Below are positions 1 to 8,545 of a DNA stretch of 55,750 nucleotides, piece by piece. The DNA comes from Streptomyces sp. GKU 895 (lineage in GTDB: Bacteria; Actinomycetota; Actinomycetes; Streptomycetales; Streptomycetaceae): assembly GCA_002027195.1 (NCBI GenBank), contig MWJO01000049.1:1-55750 (forward strand), written 5' to 3'. A program made the translations under genes and the position numbers. Numbering within the stretch: the stretch's first letter is position 1; each line of letters opens with the position of its first letter. The notes under the pieces were generated by a model. The model was given only the letters and a program-made list of their open reading frames with translations. It did not search any database and was not told where the DNA came from.

Positions 1-736
1 ACCACCCCCGCACCGCCCGCCACCGCGCCCCACGGCCCGACGCCCGCCCGAGATGCGCGCCTCGTCCCGCGCACCGCCCGCCGCCGTGACCGTCAGGCGC
101 ACCTCGACGGAGTCCAGCGCGGGGCCGTCCCAGGGCTCGCTCAGTTCGGTGCGGCTGCCCGGCGCGAGTGTGACGGGCAGGGGGCGCGGGGCGCGGTCGA
201 GGAGGGGGCCGAGGAGTCCGTCGGCGTGCACGGCGAGCCGGGGTGCGAGCGAGGTCGTACCGCGGTTGACCAGCTCGTACGTGATGCGGTCGGCGTGCAC
301 GGAGACGTGCTCGACGGTCAGGGCCGCACCGTGGGGACGGTGGCCCGCAGATGGACGGCGACCCGCCGGGTGGTGCCCTCGCTGTCGCGCGCGACGAGGC
401 GCGCGGTGGCGTCGTGGGCCGGGACGGTCACCGTGAAGGGCACCTCGGTGCGGGTGCGCGGGGGAAGCCGGAGCCGGGTGTCCGCGAACGTGACCTCGGC
501 GCCCTCCGCGCGCAGCGAGACGTCCACGGCCGTGCGGCCGCGGTTGGTCAGGGCCACCGTGTCCTCCAGGACCGCGCCGGGCCGCCCTCGGCGTAGAACG
601 ACGGCCGCGCCTCCCCGGCGGGCGCGGCCGACCAGCCGCCGGCGGCGGCGTGCGCGGCCGGGGCGGCGGTGAGCAGGGTGAGGAGGGGGAGGAAGGCAAG
701 CAGGGTCAGGCCCAGGACACGGGCGGCGGACGGCAT
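1..736 (-). CDS. Secreted protein with DUF916-like beta-sandwich repeats (frameshifted, runs off left edge)
   Basis: The start at 736 opens with a clear signal peptide (charged start, LTLLAFLPLLTLL core, AHA cleavage site). After SFYAEG the reading frame is lost near 582 and continues in the next frame as PGAVLEDTVALTNRG and an Ig-like stretch rich in TVP and LRPP motifs. That frame stops at 318, but a third frame carries on the same kind of sequence (AALTVEHVSVHADRITYELVNRG) to the window edge. Two single-base losses, near 582 and near 328, restore one protein. The beta-rich pattern resembles the DUF916/NEW3-type domains found beside cell-wall-anchored proteins, and the LPXTG gene lies just upstream on the same strand. 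The exact family is inferred. The stop lies outside the window. Confidence 0.6.
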
Positions 737-784
737 CGGCGGCTCCGGCTGTCGTACGGCTTACGGGTGCGGCGGGCCTCCGGC

Positions 785-930
785 TGCCGCACACGGCTCA
801 CGGGTTCGGCGACGGGTCAACGGGTGTCCCGCACGGCTCACGGGTTCGGCGACGGGTCAGTGGCCGTCCCGCACAGCTCGCGGTTGGGCGACGGGTCAGT
901 GGCCGTCCCGCACGGATTGCGGGGTCAGCG
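785..930. repeat. Imperfect tandem repeat, about 40 bp unit, three to four copies
   Basis: The unit carries CACGGCTCACGGGTTCGGCG followed by GACGGGTCAG. Copies are anchored at 801 and 841 (40 bp apart); the third is 39 bp on, and a shortened copy overlaps the 3' end of the LPXTG gene. The repeat fills the gap between the LPXTG gene and the downstream secreted-protein gene. No ORF or promoter is evident in it. Confidence 0.75.
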
Positions 931-1614
931 GCGAGCCGTTGCCTGGTGCCTGCGCGTCAGCCACAGCGTGCCGGCCGCGCCCGCGAGCAGGACCGTGCCG
1001 CCGAGCGTGCCGAGGGCGATCGCCGAGTCCTCGGGGCCGGTCTGCGGGAGTTCGCCGCCGGAGTCGGTGCCGCTCCGGGTGCCGCTGCCGCCGGAACCGC
1101 CGCCCGCGGCCGTGACGTCGAGGGTGAGCGACGGGCCGGGGCTGTTCGTCGGCGTGCATGTGGTCGTGGTGCCGAGGGCCTTGATGGTGAGGACGCCCGC
1201 GGTGAAGGTGACCTTGCCGGACTTCTTCGGGGTGTACGTGCCGCTCAAGTCACTGATCTTGATGGGGGTGTTGGCGGGGACGACCGCCTGGTTGGCCGGC
1301 CCCGACACGCTCAGGGTGCCGCTGTCGGCGCCGCCGAGCTTGATGACGGCGCTCGGGGCCATCGCCCCCTTGCCCAGGTCGACCGGGCTGGAGGAGACGC
1401 CCTTCTGCCAGGACATGGTGATCTTGTAGCCGCTGCCGCTCTTGACGCCCTTGATGTCGATGGGCGAGACGGCGCTCTTGTCGCCGATCGGTGTCTTGCA
1501 CTGGTACTTGACGTCGACGACCTCGGCATGGGCGGCGGGGGCGGCCATCAGCACCGCCGAGCCGGCCAGAGCCGCGGCGGACGCGAGCGCGGCGGTTCGA
1601 TTCCGGTACGACAC
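925..1614 (-). CDS. LPXTG-anchored cell-surface protein
   Basis: This 229-residue protein has an N-terminal signal peptide (hydrophobic segment ending AAPAAHA). Its mature part is about 140 residues with one early cysteine (QCKTP) and one late (TTTCTP). A Gly/Ser-rich linker precedes LPQTGPEDS, a hydrophobic helix and a terminal RRHQATARR tail. That order is the classic sortase sorting signal, so the protein is expected to be covalently attached to peptidoglycan. The start is GTG at 1614, preceded by a GAGGGAG ribosome site. The mature domain resembles actinobacterial 'DUF6801-like' envelope proteins, but I do not recognise a function. It is probably co-transcribed with the secreted-protein gene downstream. 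Confidence 0.85.
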   Translation of the reverse strand: MSYRNRTAALASAAALAGSAVLMAAPAAHAEVVDVKYQCKTPIGDKSAVSPIDIKGVKSGSGYKITMSWQKGVSSSPVDLGKGAMAPSAVIKLGGADSGTLSVSGPANQAVVPANTPIKISDLSGTYTPKKSGKVTFTAGVLTIKALGTTTTCTPTNSPGPSLTLDVTAAGGGSGGSGTRSGTDSGGELPQTGPEDSAIALGTLGGTVLLAGAAGTLWLTRRHQATARR

Positions 1615-1778
1615 GGTTCCGCTCCCTCTTCCTCGGTTCCTGACGGCACATCAGATCGGGCCGTCAAGGTACGCCCGGGGTCGTGAGGAAGGAAGACACG
1701 GTGCGCGCCGGAGTTGTGACGATCCGGCGCGCATCGAAGGGGGTTCGGGTGGAGGGCCGGGCGGTGCGGAACGGCGAC

Positions 1779-1807
1779 GGCCGGGACCCCTCGTACAGGT
1801 CCCGGCC
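1779..1807 (-). terminator. GC-rich hairpin downstream of the AhpD-like gene
   Basis: A perfect 10-bp stem, GGCCGGGACC pairing with GGTCCCGGCC around a 9-nt loop, lies 29 bp past the stop of the 1836-2306 gene. There is no U-tract, as is usual in Streptomyces terminators. Confidence 0.6.
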
Positions 1808-1835
1808 GCGCCTCGGTCGTATCGCCCCGCTCGGG

Positions 1836-2306
1836 TCAGTGGACCATGCCGACCTGGTAGTCGCCGGCCGGCTGGCGGGTCATGACGTTCATGCGGTTGA
1901 ACAGGTTGATGACGCCGATCAGCATCACGAGGGCCAGCAGCTGCTCCTCGTCGTAGTGCTTCGCGGCGTTCTGCCACACGTCGTCCGGCACTCCGGACCC
2001 GTCGGCGAGCCGGGTGCCCGCCTCCGTCAGCTCCAGCGCCGCCCGCTCGGGCTCGGTGAAGGCCTTGGCCTCACGCCACGCACCGACCATGAGGAGGCGG
2101 TGCTGGGTCTCTCCCGCGGCGGCGGCCTCCTTGGTGTGCATGTCGAGGCAGGCCCCGCAGCCGTTGATCTGGCTCGCGCGGATCTTGACCAGCTCCTGCG
2201 TCGCGGCGGGCACTCCGGACGCGGCGACCGCCTTGCTCACCGCGATGAGGTGGGGCAGGACGTTGCCCAGAAGGGGGGTGCCGTGGGGGGAGAGTCGGGC
2301 TTCCAT
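1836..2306 (-). CDS. Carboxymuconolactone decarboxylase / AhpD-family protein
   Basis: The 156-residue protein contains the AhpD active-site signature GCGACLDMH, with Cys50, Cys53 and His57 in the CxxC...H arrangement used for thiol-based peroxidase or reductase chemistry. The family typically acts as an alkylhydroperoxidase-like antioxidant enzyme. The start at 2306 is chosen because CAGAGGAG precedes it with good spacing; an upstream in-frame start would add 11 unconserved residues. It is monocistronic, with a hairpin downstream. The neighbouring stress-sigma module is compatible with an oxidative-stress role, but that link is inference. Confidence 0.88.
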   Translation of the reverse strand: MEARLSPHGTPLLGNVLPHLIAVSKAVAASGVPAATQELVKIRASQINGCGACLDMHTKEAAAAGETQHRLLMVGAWREAKAFTEPERAALELTEAGTRLADGSGVPDDVWQNAAKHYDEEQLLALVMLIGVINLFNRMNVMTRQPAGDYQVGMVH

Positions 2307-2413
2307 GGTGTGCTCCTCTGCCGTTGCGTGGCCTTGCACACCTAGGACTGACGAGCCCGGTCCGTCTGTGACATCAGCGGCTGGTGACCCTCATCACACG
2401 CGTCGGCGGCCGC

Positions 2414-2929
2414 TTACGCGGGTGCTCCGAGCTCCGCCCAGACCGTCTTGCCCGTCGCCCCGGGGTTGCGGATGACCCCCCAGTCCAGGCACAGCCGCTG
2501 CACGATGAACATGCCGTGGCCGCCGGGGCGGCCCGCGCGGTGCGGGGTGCGCGGCGCCGGCTGGCCCGCGCCGCGGTCGGAGACCTCGACGCGGATCACC
2601 TTGTTGTCGCAGGCGAGCCACAGCTCGTCCGGCCCCTCGGCGTGCAGACAGGCGTTGGTGACCAGCTCGGAGACGACGAGCAGCACGTCCTCGGCGGCGG
2701 CCCACTGGTCCGCACCGGCGGCGGGCAGCCAGCCCCACGCATACAGCGCCTGCCGGGCGAAGTCGCGGGCCAGCGGGACGACCCCGCTCGCACCGTCGAA
2801 GCTCAGCCTGCGGACCTGCCGGCCCGCCGAGGACTCAGACGGCACGACCGCACCCCCTTCGGACGCCCCGGAAGCGCCGTCGGCCTCCCGGCCGCGGTCG
2901 CCCGGCGAGTAAGGCCGGGTGCTGCTCAT
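2414..2929 (-). CDS. prsI: RsbW/SpoIIAB-like anti-sigma regulatory ATP-binding protein
   Basis: The 171-residue protein has an unstructured Ser/Gly-rich N-terminus of about 40 residues, then a GHKL-type ATP-binding domain. The N-box is ELVTNACLHA, the G1 box is VSDRGAGQP and the G2 box is GGHGMFIVQRLC. Proteins of this class bind a SigB-family sigma factor and phosphorylate a STAS-domain antagonist. It lies 230 bp downstream of such an antagonist and next to a divergent SigB/SigF-type sigma gene, which completes a partner-switching set. From memory, S. coelicolor has the same arrangement around sigI (arsI, prsI); the symbol rests on that recollection. Substrate specificity cannot be read from sequence. 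Confidence 0.82.
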   Translation of the reverse strand: MSSTRPYSPGDRGREADGASGASEGGAVVPSESSAGRQVRRLSFDGASGVVPLARDFARQALYAWGWLPAAGADQWAAAEDVLLVVSELVTNACLHAEGPDELWLACDNKVIRVEVSDRGAGQPAPRTPHRAGRPGGHGMFIVQRLCLDWGVIRNPGATGKTVWAELGAPA

Positions 2930-3159
2930 CAGCGCTTCACCTCACCGATTCACCAAGTCATCAATGCACGATTCAATAGTCACGTCGCGACGGGTCCGCC
3001 GCGCGACTTTTCCGGATGTCGCCTGCGCGACGCCCAGGATGTCTCCTGCCCGACCGAACCGGCAGAACACCCCCTGTTTCGGCACAGAACGCGGCACGCC
3101 GAAAAAGCGCCGCGCCACCTGGGGCGACAGGGTGCTCCGCGCGGCCGGCACGGGCCGGC

Positions 3160-3537
3160 TCAGCCGGCTTCGTCGGCCAGGGCCGCGGCGAGCGTGTCAT
3201 GCACGGTGAAGACCGCGTCGGCGCCCGTGATCTCGAAGACCCGCGCCACGACGGGCAGCATCCCCACCAGATGCACCCCACCCCCGGCGGCCTCCGCCTT
3301 CAGCCGCGCACCCAGCAGTACGTTCAGGCCCGTGGAGTCACAGAACTCCAGGCGCGAACAGTCGACCACCAGGCGGCTGAAGCCCTTGGTGAGGCACTCC
3401 TCGAGTGGCTCACGCAACAAATCGGCCGTGTGGTGGTCGAGCTCACCTGCCGGGGTCACGACGGCGCTGGCGCCCTCTTCCCGCACCTCGACCAGAAGCC
3501 GGCCAGACTGTGCGCTGCCGACCGTCCCGCGGTCCAT
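3160..3537 (-). CDS. arsI: STAS-domain anti-sigma factor antagonist
   Basis: This is a 125-residue single STAS domain. The signature is CRLEFCDSTGLNVLLGA, in which the Ser of DSTGLN is the position phosphorylated by the cognate anti-sigma kinase in SpoIIAA/RsbV proteins. The start is ATG at 3537 after a purine-rich GAGAGAGAG stretch. It is divergent from the sigma gene at 3786 and upstream of the anti-sigma gene, so all three partners of the switch sit together. Unphosphorylated antagonist would be expected to free the sigma factor. The symbol follows the S. coelicolor sigI locus from memory. Confidence 0.85.
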   Translation of the reverse strand: MDRGTVGSAQSGRLLVEVREEGASAVVTPAGELDHHTADLLREPLEECLTKGFSRLVVDCSRLEFCDSTGLNVLLGARLKAEAAGGGVHLVGMLPVVARVFEITGADAVFTVHDTLAAALADEAG

Positions 3538-3785
3538 GCCGTCTCTCTCTCCCGACGTCGTGGCTGCTGCTGACGCCCTCGAACACTACGCCTTCCTCAC
3601 ACACCCTGACACCTGAACATCCGCACACAAACGGACATTTCCCCACACAGTGCACTTGCGGCGAGGTCGGGACAGCAGGTAGGGCTAGTAGGGACACGTA
3701 CTCGACACGGCCGGCTTTGGAGGCGCCGCACACCGCAGTGCACGACGGCTTCGGCAGCCACATGCCGAGAACGATGGAGGACATC

Positions 3786-4706
3786 ATGTCACCCCGGCTC
3801 GACGCATCGCATACCCAGAACGCGACGTCGACATCCCCCCCGGAACAGCTGGATCCCATCGAGCAGCTCGAACACATCGAGCAGGACCAGCGGGACGACC
3901 TGCTGGCCGGGCTTCCGGAGATCCCCCCGTACGACGAGGTGGGGGCAGTGGACGCACGAGCCCTGTCCAAGACCCTCTTCGCGCGGCTGGAGTCGCTGGA
4001 GGAGGGCACCCACGCATACTCGTACGTCCGCAACACGCTCGTCGAGCTCAACCTGGCCCTGGTCAAGTTCGCCGCCGCCCGCTTCCGCTCCCGCAGCGAG
4101 CCGATGGAGGACATCATCCAGGTCGGCACGATCGGCCTGATCAAGGCGATCGACCGCTTCGAGCTCAGCCGCGGTGTGGAGTTCCCCACCTTCGCGATGC
4201 CGACGATCATCGGCGAGATCAAGCGCTTCTTCCGCGACACCTCGTGGTCGGTGCGGGTGCCTCGCCGTCTCCAGGAACTCCGCCTCGACCTGGCCAAGGC
4301 CGGCGACGAACTGGCGCAGAAGCTGGACCGGGCACCGACGGTGGCCGAGCTCGCCGAGCGCCTGAAGCTGACGAAGGACGAGGTCGTGGAGGGCATGGCC
4401 GCCTCCAACGCGTACACCGCGTCGTCGCTGGACGCCCAGCCGGAGGAGGACGACGCCGAGGGCGCGCTGGCCGACCGGATCGGCTACGAGGACCACGGCA
4501 TCGAGGGCATCGAGTACGTGGAGTCCCTCAAGCCCCTGATCGCCGACCTCCCCGCCCGGGACCGGCAGATCCTGTCCCTGCGCTTCGTGGCGGGCATGAC
4601 CCAGTCGGAGATCGGCGACGAGCTGGGCATCTCGCAGATGCATGTGTCGCGGCTGCTGTCGCGGACGCTGGTGCGGCTGCGCAAAGGGCTGACGGTCGAG
4701 GATTGA
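3786..4706 (+). CDS. sigI: SigB/SigF-family stress sigma factor
   Basis: The 306-residue protein has sigma-70 region 2 (RFRSRSEPMEDIIQVGTIGLIKAIDRFELSRGVEFPTFA), region 3 (WSVRVPRRLQELRLDLAKA) and region 4 with a helix-turn-helix (MTQSEIGDELGISQMHVSRLLSRTLVRLRKGL). An acidic N-terminal extension of about 60 residues precedes region 2. The start at 3786 is chosen because GGAGGA ends 5 nt upstream; in-frame ATGs at 3762 and 3774 lack this. The sigma factor is divergent from its likely antagonist and anti-sigma genes, so control by partner switching is strongly suggested. The open frame extends upstream to 3405 but is not coding. Confidence 0.9.
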   Translation: MSPRLDASHTQNATSTSPPEQLDPIEQLEHIEQDQRDDLLAGLPEIPPYDEVGAVDARALSKTLFARLESLEEGTHAYSYVRNTLVELNLALVKFAAARFRSRSEPMEDIIQVGTIGLIKAIDRFELSRGVEFPTFAMPTIIGEIKRFFRDTSWSVRVPRRLQELRLDLAKAGDELAQKLDRAPTVAELAERLKLTKDEVVEGMAASNAYTASSLDAQPEEDDAEGALADRIGYEDHGIEGIEYVESLKPLIADLPARDRQILSLRFVAGMTQSEIGDELGISQMHVSRLLSRTLVRLRKGLTVED

Positions 4707-4742
4707 CCGCTGTTCTTTTGAGATGCGGGGTTTTTCGGGTGC

Positions 4743-4774
4743 GGGGCGTGTGCGTCAGACGACGCGCACGCCCC
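4743..4774. terminator. Hairpin between convergent sigma factor and hutI
   Basis: A 14-bp stem with one G-T mismatch, GGGGCGTGTGCGTC pairing with GACGCGCACGCCCC around AGAC, lies between the convergent stops at 4706 and 4755 and overlaps the last hutI codons. It could serve both directions. Confidence 0.5.
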
Positions 4775-5927
4775 GCCGCCATACCCCGCTCACCAGCGGC
4801 ACCCCCGGCCGGTAGGCCAGGTGGACGTGACTCGGGGCGTCCAGGAGGGTGAGGTCCGCCCGGGCGCCCGGGGTGATCCGGCCGATGTCCGTGCGGCGCA
4901 GGGCCGCCGCGCCGCCCGCCGTGGCCGACCAGACCGCCTCGTCCGGGGTCATGCCCATGTCCCGCACGGCCAGCGCGATGCAGAACGGGACGGACGAGGT
5001 GAAGGACGAGCCCGGGTTGCAGTCGGTGGACAGGGCCACGGTGACGCCGGCGTCGAGGAGGCGACGGGCGTCGGGCCACTCGGCGCGGGTGGAGAACTCG
5101 GCGCCGGGCAGCAGCGTGGCGACGGTGTCGCCGTTCGCGAGGGCGTCTACGTCGGCGTCCGTGAGGTGGGTGCAGTGGTCGGCGCTGGCAGCGTCCAGTT
5201 CGACGGCCAGCTGCACGCCGGGGCCGTAGGAGAGCTGGTTGGCGTGGATGCGCGGGTGCAGACCCTTGGCCTTGCCCGCGGTGAGGATCGCGCGGGCCTG
5301 GTCGCCGTCGAAGGCGCCCTTCTCGCAGAAGACGTCGATCCACCGGGCGTACGGGGCACAGGCGTCCAGCATCGCGCCGGTGACGAGGGCCACGTACGCC
5401 GCCGGGTCGTCGGCGAAGTCCGGGGAGACGATGTGCGCGCCGAGGTAGGTGACCTCGTCGGTGTGGGCGGCGGCGATGCGCAGGGCGCGGGCCTCGTCCT
5501 CGACCGTGAGGCCGTAGCCGGACTTCGTCTCGAAGGTCGTCGTGCCCTGGCGCAGGGCCTCGGCGAGATAGCGGGTGAGGTTCGCCTCGAGGTCGGCGTC
5601 GCTCGCGGCACGGGTCGCGGCGACCGTCGTGCGGATGCCGCCCGCGGTGTAGGAGCGGCCCGACATGCGGGCGTTGAACTCCTGGGTGCGGTCGCCCGCG
5701 AAGACGAGGTGGGAGTGGGAGTCCACGAAGCCGGGCAGGACGGCCCGTCCCCGGGCGTCGACGCGGTTGTCAGTGGCGGGTGCTTTGCTTGATTCACCGG
5801 TCCACGCGACGTGGTCGCCGTCGATGACGACGGCCGCGTCCTGGATCAGACCGAGGGGGGAGTTGTCACCGAGGGAGGGGTCGTTGGTGACGAGCGCGGC
5901 GATGTTGGTGATGACGGTGCTGCTCAT
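4755..5927 (-). CDS. hutI: Imidazolonepropionase
   Basis: The 390-residue amidohydrolase-fold enzyme opens the imidazolone ring to N-formimino-L-glutamate, the third step of histidine breakdown. Visible motifs are the metal-binding FVDSHSHLVFAGDR near residue 70, the substrate loop ETKSGYGLT, a metal His in HPRIHANQLS and STDCNPGSSFTSS with the conserved Asp. Length fits HutI. The start at 5927 has AAGGACG upstream, and the gene follows hutF by 42 bp as the last gene of the minus-strand hut operon. Confidence 0.95.
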   Translation of the reverse strand: MSSTVITNIAALVTNDPSLGDNSPLGLIQDAAVVIDGDHVAWTGESSKAPATDNRVDARGRAVLPGFVDSHSHLVFAGDRTQEFNARMSGRSYTAGGIRTTVAATRAASDADLEANLTRYLAEALRQGTTTFETKSGYGLTVEDEARALRIAAAHTDEVTYLGAHIVSPDFADDPAAYVALVTGAMLDACAPYARWIDVFCEKGAFDGDQARAILTAGKAKGLHPRIHANQLSYGPGVQLAVELDAASADHCTHLTDADVDALANGDTVATLLPGAEFSTRAEWPDARRLLDAGVTVALSTDCNPGSSFTSSVPFCIALAVRDMGMTPDEAVWSATAGGAAALRRTDIGRITPGARADLTLLDAPSHVHLAYRPGVPLVSGVWRRGVRVV

Positions 5928-5969
5928 GGCGGTGGCGTCCTTGGGGGTGGCGGGCCTTGGGGGTGGTGG

Positions 5970-7301
5970 TCAGCCGCGGGAGGCGTCGACGGCCCGCGCG
6001 AGCGCTTGCGGCACATCCGGTACGAGCGTGTGCGCCCCGTCGCGTACGACCTGCCGGCCGCCCACGACCGTGTGCCGTACGTCCGCTGCCGTCGCCGCGA
6101 ATACGGCCGTCTCGGCGCCCAGCCGGGGCAGCGGGCCCGCTGTCCTGACCGAGTCGAGCGCGATCGTCGTGAGGTCGGCGAGGGCGCCGGTCTCGATGGC
6201 GCCCGCCTCGTCCCAGCCGAGGGCCGCGTGGCCGTCGGCGGAGGCGGCCCGCAGCAGCGCCGCCGCCGTCCAGTGGCCGCGGGTGCGGGTGCGCAGCCGC
6301 TCGTTCAGCTCCATCGCGCGGGCCTCTTCGAGCAGGTCGATGACGGCGTGGCTGTCGGAGCCGAGGGAGAGCGGGGAGCCGGCCTTCTGCAGGGCGACGG
6401 CGGGTCCGATGCCGTCGGCGAGGTCCCGCTCGGTGGTCGGGCACATGCAGGTGCCAGTTCCCGATCCGCCGAGGAGGGCGATGTCCTCGTCGGTGAGGTG
6501 GGTGTTGTGGACGCCGGTGGTGCGGCCGCCGAGGACGCCGTGGTCGGCGAGGAGCCGGGTGGGCGTGCAGCCGTGGGCCTCCTGGCAGGCGTCGTTCTCG
6601 GTGGTCTGCTCCGACAGGTGGACGTGCAGCGGCGCCCGCCGCGCCTCGGCCCATGCGGCCACGGTCGCCAACTGGCCGGCGGGCACGGCCCGTACGGAGT
6701 GGATCGCGGCCCCGATCCGCGCGTGATCCCGTTCCTTGAGAAGAGAACAGCGTTCGGCCCAGGCCTCGGCGGTGCCGTCGGAGAAGCGGAGCTGGTGGGT
6801 GTTGGGGGGTTGTCCGAAGCCGGCGGAGAGATAGGCGGTGTCGAGGAGGGTGATGCGGATGCCGGCGTCGGCGGCGGCCGCGATCAGGGCCTCGCCCATG
6901 GCGTTGGGGTCGGCGTAGGGGGTGCCGCCGGGGGCGTGGTGCAGGTAGTGGAACTCGCCGACGGAGGTGACGCCGGCCAGGGCCATCTCCGCGTACACGG
7001 CCCGGGCGAGGGCGTGGTAGCTCTCCGGGGTCAGCCGGTCGGCGGTGGCGTACATGACCTCGCGCCAGGTCCAGAAGGTGCCGGAGCCGACCTGGACGGT
7101 GCCGCGCAGGGCGCGGTGGAAGGCGTGGCTGTGGGCGTTCGCCAGCCCCGGGAGCGTGAGACCGCGCAGGATCTCGGCGCCGGGGGGCGGGGTGGGCACG
7201 TCCGTGCGGACGGCGGTGATCCGGCCGTCCGCGACCTCGACGGCGACGCCCGGCTCGACGTGGGTGTCGAGCCAGGCGTGCTCCAGCCAGTACGTCGTCA
7301 C
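5970..7301 (-). CDS. hutF: Formimidoylglutamate deiminase
   Basis: The 443-residue amidohydrolase converts N-formimino-L-glutamate to N-formyl-L-glutamate and ammonia. The metal motif is NAHSHAFHRALRG, followed by the His in APLHVHLSEQ and the Asp in SLGSDSHAVIDLLEEAR. The start is GTG at 7301, overlapping the stop of the upstream amidohydrolase by 4 bp (GTGA), which indicates translational coupling. Its presence means the five-step route through formylglutamate is used rather than a direct HutG-type formiminoglutamase. No separate HutG deformylase is visible; the M20 enzyme upstream occupies that slot. Confidence 0.93.
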   Translation of the reverse strand: MTTYWLEHAWLDTHVEPGVAVEVADGRITAVRTDVPTPPPGAEILRGLTLPGLANAHSHAFHRALRGTVQVGSGTFWTWREVMYATADRLTPESYHALARAVYAEMALAGVTSVGEFHYLHHAPGGTPYADPNAMGEALIAAAADAGIRITLLDTAYLSAGFGQPPNTHQLRFSDGTAEAWAERCSLLKERDHARIGAAIHSVRAVPAGQLATVAAWAEARRAPLHVHLSEQTTENDACQEAHGCTPTRLLADHGVLGGRTTGVHNTHLTDEDIALLGGSGTGTCMCPTTERDLADGIGPAVALQKAGSPLSLGSDSHAVIDLLEEARAMELNERLRTRTRGHWTAAALLRAASADGHAALGWDEAGAIETGALADLTTIALDSVRTAGPLPRLGAETAVFAATAADVRHTVVGGRQVVRDGAHTLVPDVPQALARAVDASRG

Positions 7302-8545
7302 GAGGTGGCCAGTCCTTCCAGTACGTCGGCGAGGGCGAGTACCCCGGCCACGCAGTCGTCCTCGGCCGCGAACTCGGCCGGGGAGTGCGAGACGCCGGTG
7401 GGGTTGCGTACGAACAGCATGGCGGTCGGGATCGTCCCGGACAGGATTCCGGCGTCGTGTCCGGCACCGGTACCCAGGACGGGGACGGTGAACTCCGTGT
7501 CCTTCGCCTCCTTGCCCAGGATGCGGGCCAGTTCGTCGCGCAGGGCGTGGTCGAACTCGACGACGGGGGTGAAGGACTCCCGGACGATGTCGAGGGCGAT
7601 GCCGTGGGCGTCGGCGTACTCGCGGGCGGCCTTCTCGATCCCGCCGACCACCTGGTCCAGGCTCGCCTGGTCGGCGGCGCGGGAGTCGAGCCAGCCGCGC
7701 ACGAGGGAGGGGATCGCGTTGACGCCGTTGGGTTCGACGGAGATCTTGCCGAAGGTGGCGACGGCACCGGCGAGTTCGGCCTCGCGGCGGGCGGCGAGGA
7801 CGGTCTCGGCGTACGACAGCATGGGGTCGTGCCGGTCGACGAGACGGGTGGTGCCGGCGTGGTTGGCCTCGCCCCGGAAGTCGAACCGCCAGCGGCCGTG
7901 CGGCCAGATGGCGCTGGCGATGCCGACGCGGTCGCCGGACAGGTCCAGCGCGCGGCCCTGCTCGACGTGCAGTTCGACGAAGGCGCCGATGCGGCCGAGC
8001 CGTTCGTGGTCGGCCCCGATGGCGTCGGGGTCGTAGCCGGCGGCCTCCATGGCCCGGGGCAGGCTGATCCCCTCGCCGTCGGTCAGCCGGTGCGCCTGCT
8101 CGACGGTGAGTTGCCCGGAGGTGAGCCGTGAGCCGACGCAGGCGAGTCCGAAGCGGGCGCCTTCCTCGTCGCCGAAGTTGACGATGGCGAGCGGCTTGGT
8201 GAACTCCGCCTGCCGGGACCGCAGTTCGTCGAGCGCGGCGAAGGACGACACGACCCCGAGCGGCCCGTCGAAGGCCCCGCCGTCGGGCACGGAGTCCAGA
8301 TGCGAGCCGGTGACGACGGCGTCCCCGGCGGCCGGGTCCCCGAGCCAGGCCCACTGGTTGCCGTTCCGGTCGAGCTCGTAGCTCATCCCCCGGGCCTCGG
8401 CCTGCTCCTGGAACCAGGCCCGGCATTCGGTGTCGGCGCCGGTCCAGGCGAAGCGGCGGTAGCCGTGGGAGTCGGGGTGGCGGCCGATGGGGAGCAGCTC
8501 GCGCCACATGGAGTGGAACGAGCTGCTGTGGGACGTCTGCGTCAC
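7298..8545 (-). CDS. M20-family amidohydrolase (allantoate / N-carbamoyl-amino-acid hydrolase type) in hut operon
   Basis: The 415-residue protein belongs to the Zn-dependent M20 amidase family. Metal-ligand motifs are TGSHLDSVPDGGAFDG (His and Asp), NFGDEEGARFG (Glu-Glu pair) and ELHVEQG, and the substrate-binding GEANHAGTTR and TGAGHDAG motifs are present. By homology it would be called allantoate amidohydrolase or N-carbamoyl-L-amino-acid hydrolase. It is coupled at both ends: its start overlaps the hutU stop by 4 bp and its stop overlaps the hutF start by 4 bp. The likely job is therefore hydrolysis of N-formyl-L-glutamate to glutamate and formate. That assignment is context inference, not motif evidence. 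Confidence 0.85.
   Translation of the reverse strand: MTQTSHSSSFHSMWRELLPIGRHPDSHGYRRFAWTGADTECRAWFQEQAEARGMSYELDRNGNQWAWLGDPAAGDAVVTGSHLDSVPDGGAFDGPLGVVSSFAALDELRSRQAEFTKPLAIVNFGDEEGARFGLACVGSRLTSGQLTVEQAHRLTDGEGISLPRAMEAAGYDPDAIGADHERLGRIGAFVELHVEQGRALDLSGDRVGIASAIWPHGRWRFDFRGEANHAGTTRLVDRHDPMLSYAETVLAARREAELAGAVATFGKISVEPNGVNAIPSLVRGWLDSRAADQASLDQVVGGIEKAAREYADAHGIALDIVRESFTPVVEFDHALRDELARILGKEAKDTEFTVPVLGTGAGHDAGILSGTIPTAMLFVRNPTGVSHSPAEFAAEDDCVAGVLALADVLEGLATS

Noticed and set aside
785..930. CRISPR array
   Set aside because: The copies are near contiguous at about 40 bp, lack unique spacers and have no cas genes nearby.
2384..3616. Long plus-strand frame across the anti-sigma and antagonist genes
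   Set aside because: The minus-strand genes have full GHKL and STAS motifs.
5811..8036. A 741-codon open frame on the plus strand across the hut operon
   Set aside because: It is antisense to hutI, hutF and the amidohydrolase, which carry full family motifs. Long antisense frames are expected at this GC content.
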